The position numbers and the translations under genes were made by a program. Positions 20,398-28,758 of a stretch of DNA of 64,000 bases are shown in pieces. The stretch is from positions 51,269-115,268 of the forward strand of contig JANQSC010000076.1 of assembly GCA_028284235.1 (NCBI GenBank), in the 5' to 3' direction. The notes below the pieces were generated by a model. The model did no database searches, was not told the origin of the DNA, and worked only from the letters and a program-made list of their open reading frames with translations. Numbering within the stretch: the first letter of the stretch is position 1; each line of letters opens with the position of its first letter. The stretch comes from Opitutaceae bacterium. Lineage in GTDB: Bacteria; Verrucomicrobiota; Verrucomicrobiia; Opitutales; Opitutaceae.

Positions 20398-21993
20398 TTA
20401 ACCAATCGCCGCTTCGGCGCAACGCATTCCGTCCAGCGCCGCGGACACTATCCCGCCCGCGAATCCTGCGCCCTCGCCACATGGATACAGCCCCTCCACA
20501 TCCGGATGATGCAACTTTTCTGGATCCCGCGGAATCCGCACCGGCGAACTCGTCCGCGTCTCAAACCCGATCATATTGGCCTCCTGCGTCACGTATCCAT
20601 TCATCGACTTCCCAAATTGCCTGAGACCTTGCTGGATTCGGACCGCCACTCCCGGCGGCAACAACCTGTGAATCGGAGCCGGAGTCAATCCCGGGAAATA
20701 GCTCGATTCCGGCAAATCCGCCGACTCCCGCTCTTTCAAAAAGTCGCGCATCCGTTGGGCCGGCGCCTTCTGCTTCCCGCCCCCCGCTTCACTCGCCAAG
20801 GTCTCCATCATCCTCTGAAACGCGACCCCCGCCAAAACGCCATGCTCGGCTTCAAGTTCCTCCGTGTCCTCAGGCTCAATTGTCACCACAAATCCACTAT
20901 TAGCGAAAGGCGAATCGCGACGGGCCAACGACATGCCGTTGACCACGACTTCGTCATTCTCCGTCGCCGACGGCACCACAAACCCGCCCGGACACATGCA
21001 AAACGAATGCACGCCGCGCTCGCCGATCTTAGTAGCGAGACTATAGCTTGCCGCCGGCAACATTGGGTGACGCGTACCCGAGCGCTTATAGGAATATTGG
21101 ATACTGTCGATCAGCGGTTGCGGATGCTCGATGCGCACTCCCACTGCGAACGGCTTCTGCTCCAACCGAACCTCCTCACGCAGTAGCATCCGGTAGACGT
21201 CACGGGCGCTATGACCGGTCGCCAACAAAACCGCGTCGCCCCGGAATTCCGATCCATCCGCAGCGACCACGCCAACCGCTTTCGTTCCGTCGCCCAAACG
21301 CAGCAGTCCTTCGACCCGCGTTTCGAAATGGACCTCGCCGCCGCTCCGCAAAATCGTTTCGCGCATCGACCGAATTACATTCGGCAACAAATTCGAACCG
21401 ATGTGCGGGTGGGAATCGATTAGGATCCGCGCCGGAGCGCCGTGCTCCACGAAGGTCTCGTAAACCTTCCGCACCGGCCCGCGCTTGGTCGCTCGCGTGT
21501 AGAGCTTCCCGTCCGAATAGGTTCCTGCACCCCCTTCGCCAAAACAGTAGTTCGAGTCCTCGACCACTCGCCCTTGCCGCAGAATTGGAGCGAGATCGAA
21601 TCGGCGGGCGATAGCGTCCTTTCCACGCTCCAGCAACACAGGCTTCCATCCCCGCTCGATCGCCCGCAACGCCGCGAACATTCCAGCCGGGCCCATGCCG
21701 ACGATCACCAAACGCTTCGCTCCTTCGGGAACGTTCGGGTAGTCTGGCGTGTATTTCGGCTCTGGAGGCAATTCCCCTCCCAAAGCGACTTCCACCCGCA
21801 ACTGTACTTTGATCTGAGCCCGACGCGCATCGATCGAGTGCTTGCGCAAGCGGACTTCCCCGATCTCCGAAACTGGCACCGACAAAATTCCAGCCGCTTT
21901 CGATTTCCACAACGACTCGTCGTCCGACTGCTCAAGCGGGAGCGTGATTGAAACGGTGTGGCGATTGGAGTCGGACATGGTTAAAACGCCCAC
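20398..21993 (-). CDS. FAD-dependent dehydrogenase, COG2509-like
   Basis: The 531-residue flavoprotein has an N-terminal domain of about 90 residues, a dinucleotide-binding motif GMGPAG near residues 99-104, and a long central region containing GEGGAGTYSDGKLYTR and HPHIGSNLLPNV, which characterise this uncharacterised dehydrogenase group. The C-terminal block YPCGEGAGFAGGIVSAALDG is the second FAD contact. No biochemical role is firmly established for the family; the substrate cannot be inferred. Met6 is an alternative start, with the first five codons possibly untranslated. The gene is isolated between clusters of three-hairpin repeats on both sides. Confidence 0.87.
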   Translation of the reverse strand: MGVLTMSDSNRHTVSITLPLEQSDDESLWKSKAAGILSVPVSEIGEVRLRKHSIDARRAQIKVQLRVEVALGGELPPEPKYTPDYPNVPEGAKRLVIVGMGPAGMFAALRAIERGWKPVLLERGKDAIARRFDLAPILRQGRVVEDSNYCFGEGGAGTYSDGKLYTRATKRGPVRKVYETFVEHGAPARILIDSHPHIGSNLLPNVIRSMRETILRSGGEVHFETRVEGLLRLGDGTKAVGVVAADGSEFRGDAVLLATGHSARDVYRMLLREEVRLEQKPFAVGVRIEHPQPLIDSIQYSYKRSGTRHPMLPAASYSLATKIGERGVHSFCMCPGGFVVPSATENDEVVVNGMSLARRDSPFANSGFVVTIEPEDTEELEAEHGVLAGVAFQRMMETLASEAGGGKQKAPAQRMRDFLKERESADLPESSYFPGLTPAPIHRLLPPGVAVRIQQGLRQFGKSMNGYVTQEANMIGFETRTSSPVRIPRDPEKLHHPDVEGLYPCGEGAGFAGGIVSAALDGMRCAEAAIG

Positions 21994-22085
21994 CCATGGC
22001 CGACCGAAGCACGCTCGTCGAGCCCAAAGCCGCTAAACGACTGACTCAGAATAGCCCAAGAGTTAAATTCGCGGTCTTTTTGTTT

Positions 22086-22156
22086 AACAGTCGCCTTGCG
22101 GCGAAATGGCGCTTCGCGCCACCAGGATCCCGCCCCTAATGGCGGGCGGGACAAGG
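22086..22156. repeat. Three-hairpin repeat type B, copy 2
   Basis: It repeats the order of the copy at 20294-20355: AACAGTCGCC start, TGGCGCTTCGCGCCA as the second hairpin, and an enlarged third stem TCCCGCC...GGCGGGA. An A-T pair in copy 1 is a G-C pair here, so the stem is conserved. Confidence 0.8.
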
Positions 22157-22206
22157 ATCTGACGATGACATCCCCGGTTAATGACCGCTACTACTATAAC
22201 CACTAG

Positions 22207-22269
22207 ATCCTGTTCGCGAAGCGATCCTTGTGCCGCAAAGCGGCATTTGATCTCGAAGAGATCACTGTT
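22207..22269. repeat. Three-hairpin repeat type A, copy 2
   Basis: It shares TTCGCGAA, TGCCGCAAAGCGGCA and GATCTCGAAGAGATC followed by ACTGTT with the copy at 20181-20253. The middle loop is ten bases shorter here, but its stem is kept. No gene lies in the 324 bases between the flavoprotein and the transporter, which are divergent. Confidence 0.8.
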
Positions 22270-22317
22270 GATCCCAATACGCTGCTATAAGAAAATGCAT
22301 GTTTCTTTAGCAGATCA

Positions 22318-23280
22318 ATGAGCGCCTTTTTCCAACAGTTTATCACCGTCTTCCAAGGCGTTGGACAAATCGGCCTGATCATTGTCGTCGCCGGCTGGCT
22401 CACTCGACGCGGAATCATCCCCAAAGCAGGCGTCAAACTCCTTTCCGACAGTGTCATCGCCCTCTTCCTTCCCTGCCTCATTTTCTCCAACATCGTCGAA
22501 CGCTTCCAGCCCGCCCAAACGCCCGGCTGGTGGGTCATGCCCCTCGCCGCCGCGCTTCTTATTTTCTCCGGCTGGGCGTTGGCCACTCTCGTCTTCGCCC
22601 GCGCGAGAGACGCCAAACGCGAGCTCATGCCTATGGGCTTCCTGCAAAACGCGGCCTACTTCGTGCTCCCCGTCGCCAACGCGATCTTAGACGAGGGCTT
22701 CGAAACGTTCTCCGTCTACATATTTCTCTTCCTGCTCGGCAACAACCCGCTGCTATGGCTGATAGGAAAACACTTCTTCTATAAACGCGAAAGCGGCGAA
22801 CCCTTCCGCTGGCGACAAATCCTGAGCCCGCCCATCTACGCCAACATCGTCGCCCTCGCGATCGTCGCCGCCCAAATCCAATCCTGGGTGCCGCCCTTCG
22901 TATTGAAAACAACGTCGTTTATCGGCGACGCCGCCGTCCCCATGGCCACTCTCGCCCTCGGAGCGACGCTCGGAAGCCTCACCCTCAACTTCCATCGCCA
23001 CCTCAGGCGAGGCAGTCTGGTGATTCTACAAAAAATGTTCCTCATGCCGATTCTCGTTCTCGGAGCGATGGCCTTGATCCCCTGGCTTCGTTCCAGCGAG
23101 CTTCTCATTCTGTTTTTCATCCTGCAAGGCGCCTCGCCCCCCGCGACCTCGATTGTCCTGCAAAGCAAGAGTTACTCCGACGACTCTGAACGCGTAGGCA
23201 CTACGATGATTCTCTGCTACATCGTATGCATTTTTTCGATACCAATTTGGGTTTCAATCGCGCAAGCACTCTTTCGCTAA
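22318..23280 (+). CDS. AEC-family (auxin efflux carrier-like) transporter
   Basis: The 320-residue integral membrane protein has about ten hydrophobic segments arranged as two five-helix halves, the layout of the AEC branch of the bile/arsenite/riboflavin transporter superfamily. Typical pieces are the early GWLTRRGIIPKAGVKLLSD, the GFLQNAAYFVLPVANAI segment and the late FILQGASPPATSIVLQSKSY segment with the conserved Pro-Ala-Thr helix break. Bacterial members move organic acids such as malate or malonate; the substrate is not indicated by any neighbour. It is monocistronic, with repeats upstream and a palindrome downstream. Confidence 0.88.
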   Translation: MSAFFQQFITVFQGVGQIGLIIVVAGWLTRRGIIPKAGVKLLSDSVIALFLPCLIFSNIVERFQPAQTPGWWVMPLAAALLIFSGWALATLVFARARDAKRELMPMGFLQNAAYFVLPVANAILDEGFETFSVYIFLFLLGNNPLLWLIGKHFFYKRESGEPFRWRQILSPPIYANIVALAIVAAQIQSWVPPFVLKTTSFIGDAAVPMATLALGATLGSLTLNFHRHLRRGSLVILQKMFLMPILVLGAMALIPWLRSSELLILFFILQGASPPATSIVLQSKSYSDDSERVGTTMILCYIVCIFSIPIWVSIAQALFR

Positions 23281-23314
23281 GAGACTATCGAATAATTCGG
23301 ATATTCCATGACAA

Positions 23315-23380
23315 TGGCCGCTCGGAGATCGGCCGCTACCTGACAGATCATTTTGGTAGCGGCCGATCTCCGAGCGGCCA
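23315..23380. repeat. 26-bp perfect inverted repeat
   Basis: Arms 23315-23340 and 23355-23380 are perfect inverted copies around a 14-base loop. The arm end GGTAGCGGCCG is shared with the outer arms of the repeat at 17143-17359, so both belong to one family. It lies 35 bases after the AEC transporter stop. Confidence 0.9.
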
Positions 23381-23498
23381 CTTAGAGCGCTTTATACAAT
23401 CCCGATCTACTGAAACGCATCAAATGCCTATCACCCGACTCAACGATTGACTACGAAACCGGTTGTTGCAGAATATCAATCGCATCCCATTCGAAAAG

Positions 23499-23813
23499 AT
23501 GAGACCCCCCACCCCATTCCTTCTCGCGCTCCTCCTCCTTTTTACTTCCGGCTGTACCCACACCTTCGTGGTGGAATCAAATCCGGTCACCGGCACCGAA
23601 TTGGTTGAAGACGAAAACGGACGCATGCGCCTAGTGACCTATGTCACGAACGAAGAATATGAACGCATGACCCCCGAAGAGCGCCGCCGGGGAAACTACG
23701 CAATCGGAGTCAGCAGCTCGGTAAAACTCAAAAAGAAAAGCAAAAAAGCGCCCGTATACACTCCTCCCGAGCCAGAGTTGCCTCCGAGATCACCGGCACA
23801 ATCCGGTTCGTGA
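23499..23813 (+). CDS. Small lipoprotein of unknown function
   Basis: The 104-residue product is a predicted lipoprotein: a short N region (MRPPTP), a Leu-rich core and a lipobox-like FTSGC place the lipidated Cys near residue 19. The mature part contains VTGTELVEDENGRMRLVTYVTNEEYERMTPEERRRGNY, a Lys-rich stretch (VKLKKKSKK) and a Pro-rich tail. I do not recognise the family. The ATG at 23499 is preferred over the TTG 36 bases upstream because it starts directly before the signal peptide. It is transcribed toward the molybdenum hydroxylase operon. Confidence 0.75.
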   Translation: MRPPTPFLLALLLLFTSGCTHTFVVESNPVTGTELVEDENGRMRLVTYVTNEEYERMTPEERRRGNYAIGVSSSVKLKKKSKKAPVYTPPEPELPPRSPAQSGS

Positions 23814-23867
23814 TCTCGCTCAAGGCCAAAAACGAAGGAACGTTTGAGATACCCGAAGCCCATAACA

Positions 23868-23941
23868 TAGGGGCGTTGCTTGCGACGCCCGCACAAGCGG
23901 CATGACCTCTACTAACGCGGGCGTCGCAAGCAACGCCCCTA
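23868..23941. repeat. 25-bp perfect inverted repeat between convergent genes
   Basis: Arms 23868-23892 and 23917-23941 are perfect inverted copies (TAGGGGCGTTGCTTGCG at the left end) with a 24-base centre. It fills the gap between the convergent lipoprotein and hydroxylase genes, and could act as a bidirectional terminator although it has no T-run. Confidence 0.9.
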
Positions 23942-23952
23942 CGTTTGTTTTA

Positions 23953-26253
23953 CTACACGACCTGGAAGCCTTCTTTGGAAATCGGCATGGTTCGTATCCG
24001 TTTTCCGGTGGCGTCGTGGATCGCGTTGGTGACTGCGGCCGCAAGCGGCGGGAACGCCGGCTCGCCCAGTCCCGTCGGGGAATGGTCGGTAGTCATCCAA
24101 TGCATCTCGATCTTCGGGGTCGAAGGCATGCGCAGGAGCGGATAGTCGTCGAAATTCGACTGGCGCACCGCGCCTTCCTCGAAGGAGATTTCCTGCCCGG
24201 CGAGCGTGCTCAGACCGTCGACGACGGAGCCTTCCACTTGATTCTCGCCTCCGGCCGGATTCAATAGCATACCCACGTCGGCCGCCACGACCACGCGGTC
24301 CACCGTGACGCGATTCGAATCGTCCACGGTCACTTCCGCGACTTCCGCGAAGTAGCCTAGGTGGCTAAAGTAAAACGAAAGTCCGCGCCCTTGGCCCTTC
24401 TTCATCCGCTTGCCCCAGTCGCCTTTCTCGGCCGCGAGCTTGGTCACGTTGATCGCTCGCTCCGTGTTAAACGCGCGGGCGTCGCCCTCCTTCATCCAGC
24501 GCGGCTCGCCGAACTGCTCAAGCAAGAACTCCAAGTGGTCCCGGTCCGCGGCCACCGCCATCTCGTGTATGAAACTTTGGAATACCCAGCCCAAGGCGCA
24601 CGATCCGGGAGCGCGCCACCAGCCGCAAGGCACTTGCAGCGGAATTTGATGCGTTTCGATTCGCACGTTCGGAATCTCTGGACACTGAACATTGGCAGCG
24701 CGAACATTCCCGCCGCGTACAGGGCGCTTGGGGTTGCTGGGCTGCGTGAACACAATCGTTCGGTCCTGGAAACCCGTCAGTTTGCCTTTGCTGTCGAGCG
24801 TTCCCTTGAGATTGTGAAATCCACCCACTCGGTAGAAGTCGTGAGCCATGTCCGCCTCGCGGTTCCACATGAGCTTGACGGGATAGTCGACGCGTTTGGC
24901 GATGGCGGCCGCTTCGCATACGAAATCGTTTATGAGACGACGCCCGAAGCCACCGCCAATTCGAAGCTGTGTGATTTCCACATCGTCTTGTTCGATATCG
25001 AGCAGGTTCGCGAGCATGCCCGCGATTGCTTGCGGGGTTTGCGAAGGCGCCCAGAGCTGCATCTTTCCGTCGCGATACCAAGCGGTGCAATTCTGCGGCT
25101 CCAAATTCGAGTGTGAAAGAAATGGATACGTGTAGAACGCGTCCACGGTTTTGTCCGCTCCTGAGATCGCGGCATCCATGTCTCCTTGCGACTCAGTGAC
25201 CGGACCGGGTTTGGAAGTCAGCTCGCGGGCTTGTTCTTTGAAATCAATCCACGACTCACTGGAAGCGGGTCCCTTGTCCCAGGAGACTTGCAGCGCTTTC
25301 TCCGCTTGGAAGGCTTCATAGGTGGAGCGGGCCAGGATCGCGACTCCCGGCATCAGTTGCCCGTCGACGCTGTTTCCTTTCAGGATGAAGGCGTCGACGA
25401 CTCCTGGGAGCCCTTTCAGTTCCTCCAGGTTCGCTCGTTTGACCGCGCCGCCAAAACTGGGGCACTTGACATAGACCGCGTAGCGCATGCCGGGAAGGTT
25501 TTGGTCGATTCCAAACAGGGGCTGCCCCGTGACGAGATCGCGATTGTCCACGCCGGCGACGAATTTGCCAAGCAGCTTGAATTCGCTGCGCTCTTTCAGG
25601 GTCACCGATTTCGCGTCTGGGACCGGCAGTTTCGCCGCTGCGGTCGCCAACTCCCCGTAGCTGAGCTTGGCGCCGGTCGATTCATTAACTACAAAACCTT
25701 GGTCCGCTTTGCATTTTGACGCGTCGACGCCCCAAGATTGAGCCGCCGCCGTTACCAGCATTGTCCGGGCAACCGCGCCGGCTTCGCGCAGAAGATTCCA
25801 ATTGCGCGGGGTCGATTGGGAGCCGCCCGCCGACTGGATGCCGAATCGATCGCGGTCGATATCCGATTGCTCGATCATCACCGACTCCCAAGGCGCTTCC
25901 AGTTCCTCCGCGAGAATCATGGGAAGGAAGGTCTTTACTCCTTGGCCCACTTCCGGGTTTTTCGCAGCGAGCACGATCGAGCCGTCCGGCTTGATTTGGA
26001 TAAAGGAGTTCGGCGCGAATGGCGCGTGGCCGCCGCCATGATGGGCTCCGTGGACACGTTGACTCCGCCCGATGGCGAACGCGAGGGCCAAACCCCCACC
26101 GGCGATGCCCGTCAGTTTCAAGAAGCGGCGGCGCGGGATGGAAGCGTCGGTTTCTTCGGCAGCGGCTGCGCTGCGGGCGTTTTCCCGGGCGACGAATTCC
26201 GCGGGCATATCCACATCGGGAATCAGTTCGTAGTCGTAAAGGTCCTTGTTCAT
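23953..26253 (-). CDS. Molybdopterin-binding subunit of a xanthine dehydrogenase-family oxidoreductase (IorB-like)
   Basis: The 766-residue large subunit hydroxylates an aldehyde or N-heterocycle using a molybdenum cofactor. It has a twin-arginine signal around residues 40-55 (IPRRRFLKLTGIAGGG). Family blocks include EVGQGVKTFLPMILAEEL, GGSQSTPRNWNLLREAGA, IGGGFGRRLINDFVCEAA, CGWWRAPGSCALGWVFQSF and the C-terminal GLGEPAFPPLAAAVTNAI, containing the Glu of the active site. This is the isoquinoline 1-oxidoreductase/membrane-bound aldehyde dehydrogenase type. The ATG at 26253 overlaps the stop of the 2Fe-2S subunit gene (ATGA), so the longer upstream frame is rejected. No FAD subunit is present. 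Confidence 0.92.
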   Translation of the reverse strand: MNKDLYDYELIPDVDMPAEFVARENARSAAAAEETDASIPRRRFLKLTGIAGGGLALAFAIGRSQRVHGAHHGGGHAPFAPNSFIQIKPDGSIVLAAKNPEVGQGVKTFLPMILAEELEAPWESVMIEQSDIDRDRFGIQSAGGSQSTPRNWNLLREAGAVARTMLVTAAAQSWGVDASKCKADQGFVVNESTGAKLSYGELATAAAKLPVPDAKSVTLKERSEFKLLGKFVAGVDNRDLVTGQPLFGIDQNLPGMRYAVYVKCPSFGGAVKRANLEELKGLPGVVDAFILKGNSVDGQLMPGVAILARSTYEAFQAEKALQVSWDKGPASSESWIDFKEQARELTSKPGPVTESQGDMDAAISGADKTVDAFYTYPFLSHSNLEPQNCTAWYRDGKMQLWAPSQTPQAIAGMLANLLDIEQDDVEITQLRIGGGFGRRLINDFVCEAAAIAKRVDYPVKLMWNREADMAHDFYRVGGFHNLKGTLDSKGKLTGFQDRTIVFTQPSNPKRPVRGGNVRAANVQCPEIPNVRIETHQIPLQVPCGWWRAPGSCALGWVFQSFIHEMAVAADRDHLEFLLEQFGEPRWMKEGDARAFNTERAINVTKLAAEKGDWGKRMKKGQGRGLSFYFSHLGYFAEVAEVTVDDSNRVTVDRVVVAADVGMLLNPAGGENQVEGSVVDGLSTLAGQEISFEEGAVRQSNFDDYPLLRMPSTPKIEMHWMTTDHSPTGLGEPAFPPLAAAVTNAIHDATGKRIRTMPISKEGFQVV

Positions 26254-26726
26254 GCGGCCCCTCCTTTCGCGGCGGCGGAGTGAATCGCCTTTCGAATTCG
26301 CGTGTACGTGCCGCAGCGGCACAGATTGCCGGCCATCGCATTGTCGATGTCCGCGTCCGACGGTTTCGGGTTCGATTTCAATAGGGCGGCGGCATTCATG
26401 AGTTGGCCCGCCTGGCAATAGCCGCATTGCGGGACGTCCTCTTCCATCCACGCTTCCTGGAGCGGATGCAGATCCGAGTTCCCCTCGGCCAGCCCTTCGA
26501 TCGTTGTGATCGATTGCCCGACGGCCGCCGAGACCGGCGTGCTGCAGGATCGGATGGCCACGCCATTCATGTGGACGGTACAGGCGCCGCATAGGCCCTT
26601 TCCACAGCCGAATTTTGTACCGACCATCCCGAGATGGTCGCGCAATGCCCACAGGAGCGGGGTATTCGGGTCGATGTCGCTTATCGAGCGGTCCGATCCG
26701 TTAACGGTGACTTGCAAGGTTGCCAT
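26250..26726 (-). CDS. 2Fe-2S subunit of the molybdenum hydroxylase (IorA-like)
   Basis: The 158-residue protein carries the two 2Fe-2S clusters that pass electrons from the molybdenum site. The plant-type cluster uses Cys41, 46, 49 and 61 (FGCGKGLCGACTV and later SCS), and the second uses Cys101, 104, 136 and 138 (QCGYCQAGQ and LCRCGTY). An upstream frame adds 18 residues, but MATLQVTVNG fits the family start. It has no export signal; in such pairs the small subunit is commonly carried out folded with the Tat-bearing large subunit. It is first in a two-gene operon, translationally coupled to the large subunit. Confidence 0.93.
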   Translation of the reverse strand: MATLQVTVNGSDRSISDIDPNTPLLWALRDHLGMVGTKFGCGKGLCGACTVHMNGVAIRSCSTPVSAAVGQSITTIEGLAEGNSDLHPLQEAWMEEDVPQCGYCQAGQLMNAAALLKSNPKPSDADIDNAMAGNLCRCGTYTRIRKAIHSAAAKGGAA

Positions 26727-26889
26727 GAGGGGAACAAACGAAACTAAGACGATTCGTAGCGCCTTTAGAAAAATTGTCAAAATAGGAAGCCGCGAAACGG
26801 GCGGAAACTGCTACGCGCGACCTGTCCGCATGGCCGTGGAAGCGCATTTTTCTTTAAATCGCGCCTCGTTTAGGTACGTTATAGAACAA

Positions 26890-27294
26890 GTGACCTTTCT
26901 GAAATCCATCACGGTTCTGCTCGTTGCCGCCATCGCCAGCCCGATGTGCTGCTGCGTAACGCTGGCCCAAGCGGATCTCGAAACAGTCACAGATTACGCG
27001 ACGGACGCGCACAAATGTTGCACAGTCACCGACGTTCCCAGTGAACCCGATTCCGCTCAACCAGACGGAAATCACGACTGTCTGCACGAAGAACTCAAGG
27101 TATCGCAGCACGTCGATTCCGCATCCAGCGTGTTGTCCGCCGCAAGCAATGGAGGGTTGCTACTGGCGCCCTTTCAGAGCGAAACGCTATTCGCCCGCTC
27201 GCCCCAATCGCTTCGATTTGATTCAACGCGAGACGCCAGGGCAATCCGTTCCGGCCCGACGTATTCCCAGCAGTACTGCGTCTACCTCCTTTGA
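26890..27294 (+). CDS. Small secreted Cys-rich protein at the head of the Cus-like operon
   Basis: I do not recognise a named family. From the GTG at 26890 the 134-residue product starts with a signal peptide (TFLKSITVLLVAAIASP) followed by a CCC cluster, a HKCC pair, a DC and a late C. An ATG at 26830 in the same frame would add 20 residues before the signal. The Cys content and its place 152 bases upstream of a CusCBA-like efflux operon suggest periplasmic metal binding or sensing. It ends YCVYLL, a short hydrophobic tail. Translation start and role are uncertain. Confidence 0.6.
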   Translation: MTFLKSITVLLVAAIASPMCCCVTLAQADLETVTDYATDAHKCCTVTDVPSEPDSAQPDGNHDCLHEELKVSQHVDSASSVLSAASNGGLLLAPFQSETLFARSPQSLRFDSTRDARAIRSGPTYSQQYCVYLL

Positions 27295-27446
27295 TGCCTT
27301 AAATGATCGCCTCGCCTCTCGGCTCGAGAGGATGAGCTCGCATTGAAATAACCCGGCCCATTGACCGGTCGGTCCTCAACTCCCGAGCGGAGTTATTTAC
27401 GCATCAAAATCTTCGTACGCTTCGGATCTCGTATCCAGCGAACCAA

Positions 27447-28757
27447 ATGAATTCACAATACTGCTTAAACGCGCGTCTCTACGCGTCCCTCGCCGTCGTC
27501 ATCATCGCCGGCAACAGCGCTCTCGTGGCTCAAGAGGCTTCCTCGGAAAATACGCGCTCGCTCTCCAGCGCGCCGCTCGTCGGCCCGTACCTTATCGAGA
27601 GCCTGGAGAACAATCCGATTCTCCAAGCCTACGAGCGGCGGTATCAGGCCGGAAGGGAGTCAATCGAGTCCGCTCGAGCCCTCCCCAATCCACGTATCCA
27701 GATTTCCCATTTCGTGGAGTCGATCCAGACTCGAACCGGTCCGCAGCGACAAGCCATTCAACTGCAACAACCGCTCCCCCCCATCGGCGCCCGCAGCCGC
27801 CGCCAGGAGATCGCCTCCGCTCACGCCGAATCGCTTTGGCACGCATTCGCAATCAAGCAATTCGAAATCGTCGACCAGCTCGCCGGACAGTTCTTCGAAA
27901 TTGCCTACCTCAGCAAAGCGGTCGCCCTCGCCCACGAAAACACTACGCTGCTGCGACAACTAGAGTCCCTCGCCGAAGAACGCGTCGGCTCGGGGGGCTC
28001 CCTCAACGATCTGCTTCGTCTCCAACTGGAAATCCAGCGCCTCGAGGATCGAATCGCCGAGCTCGAAACAGGAAAAACACTGGCGGCGCTGGAACTCAGC
28101 GTTCTCCTCGGACGAACCGGGCCCATCGCCATCTCGGACATTTCGTGGAGTCCGCCCGAACCGCTCGAAGCCAACGCCAATCGCTGGCTCGAAGCTGCCG
28201 AAACACGCAATCCGCAAATTGCGTTGCTTTCCGCCCTGCGACAAAGCCAGGAAGCTCGCGCCCGTCTCGCCAAACTCGCCGCCCGCCCCGACTTCAATGT
28301 AGGCGTAAACTACATACGAACAGGCGACGCCGTAAACCCGTCCACTCAAGGCAGTGGTCAAGACCCTTGGGCGGTTTTCGTCGGCGTGTCCTTGCCTATC
28401 TGGAAGTCGGCAAACAACGCCGTGGCGCGAGCCGCTCTTCTGGAGGCCGAAGCCCTCGACGCGGAGATCGACGCCCTTTCCTTGCAAATCGATTCCAACA
28501 CGCGCAAATGGACCGCGAAATTGAACGATTCGATGAATCGTATCCAGAGATTCAATTCACAGCTCATTCCACTTGCGCGTCAGTCCCTCGATATCACCGA
28601 GGCGAATTACCGCGCCCGAAAAAGCGACATTCTCGACATAATCGAAGCCGAACGGACCCTAATTCAGCTCGAAACAAACTATTGGCGGGCCGCCGCGGAC
28701 GCGTGGCTGGCTCGCTGGAAATTGGCCACTCTATCCGGAGGCCTCTGGCTAAATTGA
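27447..28757 (+). CDS. TolC-family outer-membrane channel, CusC-like
   Basis: The 436-residue protein has a signal peptide ending near residue 28 (ALVAQEA) and two long alpha-hairpin repeats with the OEP family pattern: LENNPILQAYERRYQAGRE, LPNPRIQ, then RSGGSL-type and ITEANYRARKSDILDIIEAERTL segments near the C terminus. It should form the outer-membrane duct of a tripartite metal pump. It is followed after one base by the adaptor gene and then the RND permease, a CBA order. No lipobox Cys is evident, unlike E. coli CusC. Substrate is inferred from the partner permease. Confidence 0.9.
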   Translation: MNSQYCLNARLYASLAVVIIAGNSALVAQEASSENTRSLSSAPLVGPYLIESLENNPILQAYERRYQAGRESIESARALPNPRIQISHFVESIQTRTGPQRQAIQLQQPLPPIGARSRRQEIASAHAESLWHAFAIKQFEIVDQLAGQFFEIAYLSKAVALAHENTTLLRQLESLAEERVGSGGSLNDLLRLQLEIQRLEDRIAELETGKTLAALELSVLLGRTGPIAISDISWSPPEPLEANANRWLEAAETRNPQIALLSALRQSQEARARLAKLAARPDFNVGVNYIRTGDAVNPSTQGSGQDPWAVFVGVSLPIWKSANNAVARAALLEAEALDAEIDALSLQIDSNTRKWTAKLNDSMNRIQRFNSQLIPLARQSLDITEANYRARKSDILDIIEAERTLIQLETNYWRAAADAWLARWKLATLSGGLWLN

Positions 28758-28758
28758 A

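Noticed and set aside
20314..21186. A 290-codon plus-strand frame opposite the flavoprotein gene.
   Set aside because: It runs through repeat elements and the antisense of a conserved flavoprotein; no protein features.
23463..23498. A TTG start giving 12 extra residues to the lipoprotein.
   Set aside because: The extension would place charged residues before the signal peptide, and ATG 23499 starts exactly before it.
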